Virus record (IMG/VR): IMGVR_UViG_3300008113_000282
Coordinates: 1 to 28,490 of that record
Reading direction: 5' to 3' (one strand)
DNA from: a virus
DNA: 28,490 bases
Within the stretch, counting starts at the first letter, position 1; each line of letters opens with the position of its first letter. Positions 22,550 to 27,725 of this stretch are shown here, one piece after another. A model generated the notes under the pieces. That model did not search any database, had not been told where the DNA came from, and saw only the letters and a list, made by a program, of their open reading frames with translations. A program made the translations under genes and the position numbers.

Positions 22550-22848
22550 TTTTTTTGTCTACCTTTCTTTTTAGGTTGTACAACTTCATGTACATTAGAT
22601 TGTACAACTGGTAAATCCTGAACTTGCTCTTGTGGCAAACTTAAATAATAACTATATAGTCTTTTTAACATATCCATAACGCAACTGCTGCACCATTTAG
22701 TCAAAACAAAGTTTGGATCAAGATAGAGTTTATATATATGTTCATACATATTGAGTAGTTGAATATCTAAATTGCGTACATACCCATTTTGAACAGTATG
22801 AAAATTTCCTATATGTTCTTCTAAATAATCTTTGTGTTCTTGTTTCAT
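22546..22848 (-). CDS. Conserved phage hypothetical protein
   Basis: A 100-residue soluble protein. A helical N-terminal part contains the pair CSSC (residues 53-56) followed by VMDMLKRLYSYY, and the protein ends in a Pro/Lys-rich basic tail (QPKKKGRQKK) likely to bind nucleic acid or be flexible. Only one CxxC is present, so a zinc site would need a partner. The family is familiar from phage genomes beside glycosyltransferases, but I can assign no function. It overlaps the previous and next genes by four bases each. Confidence 0.6.
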   Translation of the reverse strand: MKQEHKDYLEEHIGNFHTVQNGYVRNLDIQLLNMYEHIYKLYLDPNFVLTKWCSSCVMDMLKRLYSYYLSLPQEQVQDLPVVQSNVHEVVQPKKKGRQKK

Positions 22849-23087
22849 GATAGTATTTTATAAAGTTTTAGAAATAGCATTCTCATAATTGGTGCAAGTG
22901 ATCCTGCAGTAAACATATAAGCCATGATTTCTGTAATCTCTACAGGAAGAAAATAAAGTGCTAATGCAATCCATGCTGACAAGCAACTCGCACAGTTAAA
23001 AGGTTTAAAATCTAATTTCCACTTTTGATCAAATCTATGTATTTCAACAAAGAATATTGAAAACATTAAAGCTGCAATTATTATCAT
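22845..23087 (-). CDS. Small inner-membrane protein
   Basis: An 80-residue protein with an N-terminal hydrophobic segment (residues 1-15), a second after PFNCASC (about 34-48, SAWIALALYFLPVEI), and a third hydrophobic stretch (about 52-74). The motif KPFNCASCLSAW recalls a conserved small membrane family of Bacteroidota phages with no known function. It overlaps both neighbours by four bases (ATGA type), so it belongs to the operon. A holin role is conceivable but true lysis genes appear further downstream. Confidence 0.65.
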   Translation of the reverse strand: MIIIAALMFSIFFVEIHRFDQKWKLDFKPFNCASCLSAWIALALYFLPVEITEIMAYMFTAGSLAPIMRMLFLKLYKILS

Positions 23088-23566
23088 TTTCTTATAAGTT
23101 TTTTTAATTCGTTTTTAGTCTGATTTAAAGTTCTTATTATGCTCATATATGGAATCCCTGTTTGTCTACTTAACTCTTTTGCATTACATTTAAACTCAAA
23201 TGCATATAGTCTTAATATTTCTTTCTGATACCAATATAAACCTTCAATATGTTGCATAACATTTTCTGATACATCAACTTCTATTTCATCTGCTTTTTCT
23301 ATAGGTTGCCACTCTACAAAATCTCTGTATTTTTTAAAAAATTTTTTATCTGTAGATCTTACAAGATTTAACATTATACGAACCATGTAAAATCTAATCT
23401 GTTTTTTTTCATATAACTCAATAACTTTTTTTTCATCAAGTTCTGCTATAATTAAAAACACTTCACTTTTTAAATCATCTTGTAATTCAACAGGATGCAT
23501 TTTTTTAATAGCTTGATTAACATCATCACTATTCCACAATTCTGTTAATATTGCATTTTTGTCCAT
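23084..23566 (-). CDS. Sigma-factor-like protein
   Basis: The protein (160 residues from the ATG at 23566) has a helical N-terminal half with DDLKSEVFLIIAELDEKK and RFYMVRIMLNLVRS, resembling sigma region 2. The C-terminal helix-turn-helix (CNAKELSRQTGIPYMSIIRT) resembles region 4. It is known in phages as an unassigned sigma-70-like group. It could redirect host RNA polymerase to late genes, or be only a DNA-binding relative. I prefer 23566 over the ATG at 23602, which would overlap the nuclease by 58 bases; 23566 follows an A-rich tract and overlaps by 22. The next genes are late-type, consistent with a switch role. Confidence 0.65.
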   Translation of the reverse strand: MDKNAILTELWNSDDVNQAIKKMHPVELQDDLKSEVFLIIAELDEKKVIELYEKKQIRFYMVRIMLNLVRSTDKKFFKKYRDFVEWQPIEKADEIEVDVSENVMQHIEGLYWYQKEILRLYAFEFKCNAKELSRQTGIPYMSIIRTLNQTKNELKKLIRK

Positions 23567-23895
23567 TTGTTTAAAATTGGATTTAAACCTTGCTGTGTAC
23601 ATATAAATGCAATACCGCCGCAGTCAATTATATCATTGAGTCTATCTATTTGTTCTTTACTTAATCTATCTCCTATTTTTTTAACCTCTATTGCAACATA
23701 TAACCCTAATTGATTATATCCCTGTAAATCTGACCATCCCTTCTCTATTGTTCCTTTTCTCCTTCTGACAGGTATATTGTTGACTCTGTTCAGTCTCATT
23801 CCAAGTCTTTCTCCTTCCATTTTCGCCCATTTTGTTAGATCCGAAGCAGTTAACTCCTTGGATAATTCCGCAATATGGGCACTCTTTTTTGCCAT
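23545..23895 (-). CDS. VRR-NUC domain nuclease
   Basis: The 116-residue product matches the VRR-NUC fold of phage endonucleases. It has a basic region then GWSDLQGY (residues 53-60, catalytic Asp56), YVAIEVKK (66-73, catalytic Glu70 and Lys72), LSKEQIDRL (78-86) and CGGIAFIC (92-99). This family belongs to the PD-(D/E)XK superfamily and includes structure-selective nucleases; in phages they usually sit with replication genes and are thought to process recombination or replication intermediates. Length is normal for the stand-alone phage form. The start ATG at 23895 is followed by an N-terminal helix not essential to the fold. Confidence 0.8.
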   Translation of the reverse strand: MAKKSAHIAELSKELTASDLTKWAKMEGERLGMRLNRVNNIPVRRRKGTIEKGWSDLQGYNQLGLYVAIEVKKIGDRLSKEQIDRLNDIIDCGGIAFICTQQGLNPILNKWTKMQY

Positions 23896-23950
23896 GTTTA
23901 TTTTTATAAACAGTTACAGTATAAAATTTAAAACAGGATTTACAACGCAA
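23714..23950 (-). CDS. Possible zinc-ribbon ORF (Com-like) overlapping the nuclease gene
   Basis: A 78-codon frame between the preceding gene and the nuclease gene encodes an apparent four-cysteine zinc ribbon: CKSC near the start and CPYCG about 20 residues later, on a basic background resembling the Mu Com protein. It has no ATG; a TTG at 23950, or ATT/ATA codons just upstream, would be needed. From 23895 onward it overlaps the well-supported nuclease in another frame, and the second Cys pair lies at that junction. It may be a real short gene, a remnant, or the N-terminal part of a nuclease joined by frameshift. Confidence 0.35.
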   Translation of the reverse strand: MRCKSCFKFYTVTVYKNKHGKKECPYCGIIQGVNCFGSNKMGENGRRKTWNETEQSQQYTCQKEKRNNREGMVRFTGI

Positions 23951-23955
23951 TTTAA

Positions 23956-24633
23956 TTATTTTTTTAATAAGTTATCAAAATATTCAGCTACTGCCATTCT
24001 TCTGCAAGCTAATTCCATGTATTCATCATCTTCTAACAACTCATTCATTTCTTTTTTTTCTTTATATGAAGCATATAAGAATTTCTTTTTTATTGCTTCT
24101 TCTGTTCTTTTTAAAGTACCTTCAAAATCTGTTATTAAGTTTTGTTTATACAAAATATTAAAACATCTTAATCCATAGAATATATGCTCCCAGTCTTTGT
24201 TTTTCTTGTAAATATCCATTGACATTTGTAATATTTCATCATCTGATATTTTTGGAGCTTCTATTTGCTTTTGTTCTACAGGTTTTTCTTCAATTTTATG
24301 TCTATAAGCCCATCTTGCATATGATGTCATTAATCTTGAAAGATACAATGCTGAAAAATTTTGATATGTTTCAGGATTTTCATCAAGTTTGTTTTTAATC
24401 ATTAAATCAAAAGCTAATTTAAACTCACCAATCGGTAACTGTCCATAATCAACTCTCATCATTTGACTCATGTATTTTATTTCAAATTCTGATGGTAATC
24501 TTTCTCCTTTTACACCTAAAAGAATCATTGCTTTTGTTATAATCTCAACTATATCAATAGTTGATGAGTCCATTAGCTTTGGAGTCTTCTTGGCTTCCGA
24601 TAGAAGCTCTAAGTCTTTCGTAATAGTCTGCAT
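23956..24633 (-). CDS. Unknown protein in replication operon, helicase-loader position
   Basis: A 225-residue helical protein. The central part (about 60-115: DYGQLPIGEFKLAFDLMIKN, then ETYQNFSALYLSRLMTSYARWAYRH) resembles a conserved segment I associate with unannotated Bacteroidota phage replication proteins. No Walker A motif is visible, so it is not a DnaC-type ATPase. It directly follows the replisome organizer, where many phages place the helicase loader. The ATG at 24633 gives an 80-base overlap; ATG at 24573 (residue 21) would shorten this to 20 bases and is an alternative. Function remains a positional guess. Confidence 0.65.
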   Translation of the reverse strand: MQTITKDLELLSEAKKTPKLMDSSTIDIVEIITKAMILLGVKGERLPSEFEIKYMSQMMRVDYGQLPIGEFKLAFDLMIKNKLDENPETYQNFSALYLSRLMTSYARWAYRHKIEEKPVEQKQIEAPKISDDEILQMSMDIYKKNKDWEHIFYGLRCFNILYKQNLITDFEGTLKRTEEAIKKKFLYASYKEKKEMNELLEDDEYMELACRRMAVAEYFDNLLKK

Positions 24634-25222
24634 ATATTTCCGTTTTTGTTTTTGGTGATTTAAAACTATTGTTAAAATTAGAATTATTTATCCAAACTGC
24701 TAACATTTTTTGTTTCCAATTTTTTACTGGTTTTCCTTTGCTATCATGCCAATTAGCAGTTTCATAATATTCAAAAGCTTGTTTTGCCTTTTCTACAGTT
24801 GATCCTTTTTCTATAAAATAATCTTCAACTTCTGAAACTGTTGGCTTCTTTAATCTCTTATTTTTATTTTCATTTATATTTTCATTTTCATTTTCCATAT
24901 GCATAGGCATATGCTGTTGCATATGCTCAGGCATATGCTTAGTTTTTGCATTATTTCTTCTTGAATTGGTATAATTTGACCTCTTTTCTGATTCATCAAA
25001 CATTCTCTTATTGATATAATACCCATCTACAAGTTCAAATTTATCATATACATCAGGTGCATATGCTTTGCATATGCTTAGCATATCCTTTTCTGTTAAC
25101 TTACCTTTTTGATGTTGCAAACATAATAACCTTATGTACATTCCAACTTCTTCATTTGTCATTGAAAATGTTCCACTTAAAAAATCACTTGTATAAAATA
25201 AGACTGCTGGATCTTTTGCCAT
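24554..25222 (-). CDS. Replisome organizer-like replication initiation protein
   Basis: The 222-residue product starts with a winged-helix-like domain (about 1-80; KDPAVLFYTSDFLSG, NEEVGMYIRLLCLQHQKG) of the kind found at the N-terminus of phage replisome organizers and DUF1376-type proteins. A low-complexity linker follows (about 95-122: His-Met repeats, then Glu-Asn repeats). The C-terminal domain (about 125-190; EVEDYFIEKG, NWHDSKGKPVKNWKQK) is typical of the same family. Such proteins bind origin repeats and bring in the helicase loader. The linker and part of the N-domain are encoded by the iteron-like repeats, as in lambda O. The end overlaps the next gene by 80 bases. Confidence 0.7.
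   Translation of the reverse strand: MAKDPAVLFYTSDFLSGTFSMTNEEVGMYIRLLCLQHQKGKLTEKDMLSICKAYAPDVYDKFELVDGYYINKRMFDESEKRSNYTNSRRNNAKTKHMPEHMQQHMPMHMENENENINENKNKRLKKPTVSEVEDYFIEKGSTVEKAKQAFEYYETANWHDSKGKPVKNWKQKMLAVWINNSNFNNSFKSPKTKTEIYADYYERLRASIGSQEDSKANGLINY
24895..24942. repeat. Iteron-like cluster A, four 12-base direct repeats
   Basis: Units start at 24895, 24907, 24919 and 24931, each with core GCATATGC (the first begins CC) and a variable four-base spacer. The period is exactly 12 bases, close to one helical turn. It encodes the His-Met-rich linker (residues 96-109) of the replisome organizer. Confidence 0.8.
25059..25088. repeat. Iteron-like cluster B, three GCATATGC copies
   Basis: GCATATGC starts at 25059 and 25070, and a one-mismatch copy GCATATCC at 25081, spaced exactly 11 bases. 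On the coding strand they fall in three different codon frames (GAT ATG; AGC ATA TGC; GCA TAT GCA), so protein repetition cannot explain them. Confidence 0.7.
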
Positions 25223-25275
25223 AAAATAAAAATCCCTGAATGGGATTGGAAATGCAGTTCCGCACCCATCAGGGA
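25223..25275 (-). terminator. Terminator-like leader hairpin 2 abutting the start codon
   Basis: On the minus strand TCCCTGA pairs with TCAGGGA (seven pairs), then TGGG with CCCA beyond a bulged T. After an internal loop, GGAA pairs with TTCC around the loop CTGCAT. The run TTTTTATTTT follows directly and touches the ATG at 25222. A strong stem plus U-tract is an intrinsic terminator. Because no promoter is visible between it and the gene, it must act as an attenuator if the gene is expressed. Confidence 0.75.
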
Positions 25276-25293
25276 CATTAATGTTTTCTTATA

Positions 25294-25309
25294 GAAGGCT
25301 GCATCCTTC
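25294..25309 (-). promoter_or_regulatory. Leader hairpin 1, loop AUGCAG
   Basis: GAAGG and CCTTC form a five-pair stem around the six-base loop ATGCAG (minus strand). It begins where the transcript from the 25316 promoter should start. The loop is the exact reverse complement of the apical loop of hairpin 2. Confidence 0.55.
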
Positions 25310-25315
25310 GTATTG

Positions 25316-25345
25316 CAAATTTAACAATTAATTTCTAAATTACCA
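25316..25345 (-). promoter_or_regulatory. Candidate promoter for the replisome-organizer operon
   Basis: The -7 box TAAATTTG (25316-25323) matches TAnnTTTG; 19 bases upstream lies TGG, one base off the -33 TTG. Predicted initiation, 5-7 bases downstream of the box, falls at about 25309-25311, the first base of the first leader hairpin. The promoter overlaps the end of the DnaA-like gene. Confidence 0.45.
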
Positions 25346-25839
25346 TGATTAATTTTTAATCTACCTTCAATAATATCTTTACATTGATTGTATTTTGATG
25401 CAAAAATTTCATCTACTTCTAATAAATTCTTGCATTTTTTAACAGAACTTATAACTGTAGTATGATCAGCATATGTAGATAAATATTCACCTATTTCTTT
25501 GTAACTTAAATCAGTATATGTTCTTAAAAGTAAACATACACAATGTCTTGCATCAGTAACTTTTCTATGCCTTGTTTTTAACCTACAATCTGTTTCAAAA
25601 ACATAATTTACACTTGCTATTACTTCATCAGCTGGCTTATGTGTATAAACAGCAGTTCTTTTAGTTAATGGATAATGTTCTAAAAGACGCTGTAGTTTTA
25701 ACATGCTTTCTTCATGTTCTTTTATAATACGGGTAAAATCATTAATAATATTAAGAATAGTATTACGAGTTACTATATGTGTCCCTATTTGATTCTTTAA
25801 TATATTAGAATTAATTCTTAGTTCATCTACATTAATCAT
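25321..25839 (-). CDS. DnaA domain IV-type DNA-binding protein, no AAA+ ATPase
   Basis: Residues about 70-150 of this 172-residue protein match DnaA domain IV: basic helix R90-R98, the helix CLLLRTYTDLSYKEIGEYL, and the signature DHTTV (residues 125-129) that contacts DnaA boxes. The N-terminal 65 residues are a charged, probably coiled helix unlike DnaA domains I-III; there is no Walker A or B motif. It should therefore bind DNA sequence-specifically without ATP-driven oligomerisation. The next gene downstream contains the repeat clusters described below, a natural target. It could be an initiator, an origin-remodelling protein, or a competitor of host DnaA. Confidence 0.75.
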   Translation of the reverse strand: MINVDELRINSNILKNQIGTHIVTRNTILNIINDFTRIIKEHEESMLKLQRLLEHYPLTKRTAVYTHKPADEVIASVNYVFETDCRLKTRHRKVTDARHCVCLLLRTYTDLSYKEIGEYLSTYADHTTVISSVKKCKNLLEVDEIFASKYNQCKDIIEGRLKINHGNLEINC

Positions 25840-25848
25840 AAAAATAAT

Positions 25849-26070
25849 TTAAAATGGTAAATCTGATTCTTGTTTTTCTTCTCTTACTTTATCATAAATA
25901 ACATAAAAGTCATTTCCATACTTATCCTTTTTTTTAGATAAAAAACATACATATTTTTTGTATGAATTTTCATCTTTTAAAGCAAGTTCAAGATATTCTC
26001 CGTTTTTACCCTGTTTTTTAGTTAAATAAATTCCTTTAGCGAAGTTCGGTTTCTGTGAGTTCTGTTCCAT
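25849..26070 (-). CDS. Small SSB-like protein with acidic DLPF tail
   Basis: A 73-residue basic, beta-rich protein whose last ten residues are EEKQESDLPF. This acidic stretch ending in hydrophobic Pro-Phe closely resembles the C-terminal tip of bacterial SSB (DDDIPF), which recruits partner proteins. The length is less than half of a normal SSB and no complete OB fold can be claimed by eye, though alternating strands (EYLELALKD, YKKYVCFLS, NDFYVIYDKV) would allow a minimal one. The place between annealing protein and initiator supports a single-stranded DNA role. Confidence 0.5.
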   Translation of the reverse strand: MEQNSQKPNFAKGIYLTKKQGKNGEYLELALKDENSYKKYVCFLSKKKDKYGNDFYVIYDKVREEKQESDLPF

Positions 26071-26236
26071 TTGTTATTTGATTTAAAAATTTAGCTTCTT
26101 TTGTTGGGTTCATATCCCAGTTGTCTAATGTAGTCATTAATTCCTGAAATCTATCTTCTGAATACCAGATATGATGATAGATTTTAGCAACAATGACCAT
26201 TCTTTCCTGTGGGGGGAGTTGCTGATAAGAGTTCAT
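26036..26236 (-). CDS. Conserved small hypothetical protein
   Basis: A 66-residue helical protein beginning MNSYQQLPPQERMVIVAKIYHH (only the first residues are distinctive) and ending in a second helix with EAKFLNQITNGTE. I know similar short proteins from Bacteroidota phage replication regions but no function. It overlaps the previous gene by four bases (ATGA type) and the next by 35 bases. The long downstream overlap is notable: the next gene's start is well inside this one. Confidence 0.6.
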   Translation of the reverse strand: MNSYQQLPPQERMVIVAKIYHHIWYSEDRFQELMTTLDNWDMNPTKEAKFLNQITNGTELTETELR

Positions 26237-26598
26237 AATATTTGCATTTTTGCTTTTTCATAACTAATTAAAGTGCGTATAGCGTCAATTTGATGAACAG
26301 CAGCAGCATTACATCTTTCAAATCCAGTTTTTAATCTATTCCAATCTTTTGCTTTTGCTTTAATCATCATATTAAATGTTGATGCTGAATATTTATCCAT
26401 TATTTCAAGATTTACTTTACATTCAATATCAACTACATCATCAATTTTAAATTGACATTCAGTCATATATTGTCCAGATCTTGTCATTAATACAGATAAA
26501 TTATTTAATCTTTCAACCAATTCTTCAGGTTCTTTTGGTAATGGTTGCTCAAGATATTTTAGCATTCTTTGATAATGATCATTGTATTTTTCAAGCAT
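26233..26598 (-). CDS. Conserved phage hypothetical protein
   Basis: A 121-residue, mostly helical, soluble product with no motif I can tie to a function. The pattern of a long helix near residues 28-45 (RLNNLSVLMTRSGQ) and a C-terminal helix (HQIDAIRTLISYEKAKM) recurs, as far as I recall, in small proteins beside annealing proteins of Bacteroidota phages. It overlaps the annealing gene by eight bases and the next gene by four, so co-translation and a recombination/replication accessory role are plausible but unproven. Confidence 0.65.
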   Translation of the reverse strand: MLEKYNDHYQRMLKYLEQPLPKEPEELVERLNNLSVLMTRSGQYMTECQFKIDDVVDIECKVNLEIMDKYSASTFNMMIKAKAKDWNRLKTGFERCNAAAVHQIDAIRTLISYEKAKMQIL

Positions 26599-27172
26599 TT
26601 TTTAAAGTTTTTTTAATATCTGTTTGTGAATAATTTAAACCCATGCTTATTCTATCTTTATCCTGAATTTGATTCATTTGCAAATTAGATAATGCTTTAT
26701 CATATTCAACTTTAGTTTTAATGCCTTCAATTCTAATTGCTAATTGTTCTTTTTGCCTTTCCTCATATGTTGTATTTTCTAAAAGAGTTAAAAGATATAA
26801 TCTACCTTCTGCATCTATTTCATCAACTCTATTAATTGCTTTTTGAATCTCATCAGCTGATGCAATACCGGCATCAATTCCAATATTAGCCATTGCACAA
26901 GCTCTGCCAACTGCACTTGTTTCTGCATTCTCTAAAGCTGAAGTATGATTTACTTCTCTATAATTGTCTGATTCAATTTCTTGAGCCAAACCTGTATAAA
27001 TATAATCTCTTTCTGCTCCATGAATGGTGAGTGTTGCTTTAACTACCCACATTTTTCGTTCAGGATAATACTGATAATCAGAATTAATGTTGTACTCATA
27101 ATTCTCATTTAGCCATTTGATTCTTTCATGTACAGGAACATAATCTTTTCCTTTGATTTTTACTGTGTTCAT
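26591..27172 (-). CDS. Single-strand annealing protein, Rad52/Erf-like
   Basis: The 193-residue product carries the signature TSALENAETSAVGRACAM (residues 78-95) followed by GIASADEIQKA, preceded by a beta-rich region with YVPVHERIKWLNE at the start. This combination is typical of phage proteins assigned to the Rad52/Erf-like annealing group, which load on single-stranded DNA and pair complementary strands during recombination-dependent replication. The C-terminal third is helical and charged. An SSB-like gene and replication genes follow in the same operon, which fits the role. The exact subfamily cannot be told from sequence alone. Confidence 0.7.
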   Translation of the reverse strand: MNTVKIKGKDYVPVHERIKWLNENYEYNINSDYQYYPERKMWVVKATLTIHGAERDYIYTGLAQEIESDNYREVNHTSALENAETSAVGRACAMANIGIDAGIASADEIQKAINRVDEIDAEGRLYLLTLLENTTYEERQKEQLAIRIEGIKTKVEYDKALSNLQMNQIQDKDRISMGLNYSQTDIKKTLKNA

Positions 27173-27173
27173 T

Positions 27174-27386
27174 TTAAGTGGTTTTATTTAAAAATTGTTT
27201 TCCTAAATCGTTTGACCATTTAGCGCCTGCAAAAAATATCATTGATAAATCGTAATTGGTTATTTCATCCTGAAACTCAACTATTATAGTTGTTTCATTA
27301 TGCAAATAAATTAAAACTCTATCTTGAAATTCATCCTTTATTAAGGATTGGCAACCTAATGGTAAGTAAATTTTATTGTTGTTCAT
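27174..27386 (-). CDS. Hypothetical protein
   Basis: A 70-residue product of unknown function. The C-terminal half (SMIFFAGAKWSNDLGKQF) reads as one amphipathic helix; the N-terminal half is rich in beta-prone residues. It is translated from an ATG overlapping the end of the preceding gene and stops one base before the start of the annealing-protein gene, so it belongs to the early recombination/replication operon. Confidence 0.6.
   Translation of the reverse strand: MNNNKIYLPLGCQSLIKDEFQDRVLIYLHNETTIIVEFQDEITNYDLSMIFFAGAKWSNDLGKQFLNKTT
27176..27185 (-). promoter_or_regulatory. Leader motif AAAACCACTT before start codon
   Basis: Identical to the motif at 27635-27644 and three bases upstream of the ATG at 27172. 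Here it lies inside an operon, at the very end of the preceding gene, without a recognisable -7 box. This argues for a role in translation or mRNA binding rather than transcription start. Confidence 0.45.
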
Positions 27387-27630
27387 ATATGTCGTTATTT
27401 AAAATAATACAAAGAGAATCTAACGCATTTTGTGAAATAACTTTCAGATAATGATGGAAAGGTAGTTGCCCTAAATCATGATCTACAAACCAACCTATTG
27501 GTGTTTTGTAAATAAAGGCAATGTCATTGTCTTTAATTAATTTAAGAAGTTCTTTTTCTGTGAGAAAACAATTGATGTAATCACCTCCAATAAGATGATA
27601 CACATCACTTTTGATGTGTTTAAGTTGCAT
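27373..27630 (-). CDS. Hypothetical protein
   Basis: An 85-residue product with no family I can name. It mixes short strands and helices (for example IAFIYKTPIGWFVDHDLG) and has no membrane segment or signal peptide. It is first in the operon behind the 27651 promoter and overlaps the next gene by 14 bases. Position suggests an early gene. Confidence 0.65.
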   Translation of the reverse strand: MQLKHIKSDVYHLIGGDYINCFLTEKELLKLIKDNDIAFIYKTPIGWFVDHDLGQLPFHHYLKVISQNALDSLCIILNNDIYEQQ

Positions 27631-27634
27631 AAAT

Positions 27635-27644
27635 AAGTGGTTTT
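27635..27644 (-). promoter_or_regulatory. Leader motif AAAACCACTT before start codon
   Basis: AAAACCACTT ends four bases before the ATG of the gene starting at 27630. The same ten bases precede the gene at 27172, and near copies precede those at 13403 and 14246. It sits too close to the start for a classical ribosome-binding site. Confidence 0.45.
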
Positions 27645-27650
27645 AGATTA

Positions 27651-27658
27651 CAAATATA
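27651..27658 (-). promoter_or_regulatory. Candidate promoter, -7 box TATATTTG
   Basis: TATATTTG matches the Bacteroidota -7 consensus TAnnTTTG. It lies in the AT-rich gap just after the terminator and about 20 bases before the ATG at 27630. No clear TTG was found at -33; the upstream region is a T-rich tract. Position between terminator and operon start is the main support. Confidence 0.5.
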
Positions 27659-27694
27659 AATCTTTATTTAAAATAAAAAAATATATTTTAAGCT

Positions 27695-27725
27695 AAAAAA
27701 GAATGCCCCTGTACTCACAAGGGCA
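27695..27725 (-). terminator. Intrinsic terminator
   Basis: On the minus strand, TGCCCTTGT and ACAGGGGCA pair (nine pairs, one G-U) around the four-base loop GAGT, followed by TTCTTTTTT. The stem starts within the last codons of the lipoprotein gene, so it ends that transcript and separates it from the next operon. Confidence 0.8.

Larger units (their letters stand above)
24853..25090. other. Candidate phage replication origin inside the initiator gene
   Basis: The region combines iteron clusters A and B with a highly AT-rich, strand-asymmetric tract at 24857-24894. On the minus strand this tract is nearly pure A/G/T with repeating GAAAAT, and it abuts cluster A. Iterons followed by an AT-rich unwinding element inside the initiator's own gene is the layout of the lambda origin. 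Neighbouring DnaA domain IV and helicase-loader-position genes fit. No classical TTATCCACA DnaA box was seen inside it. Confidence 0.6.

Noticed and set aside
23777-24178. 133-residue plus-strand frame
   Set aside because: It runs antisense to two supported minus-strand genes (nuclease and replication-operon protein), and its hydrophobic, serine/phenylalanine-rich product is what an antisense reading of lysine/glutamate-rich coding gives.
24554-24633. Frameshift joining the replisome organizer to the next gene because of the 80-base overlap
   Set aside because: The organizer's C-terminal domain appears complete before the overlap and the next gene has its own ATG starts; a long overlap is enough explanation.
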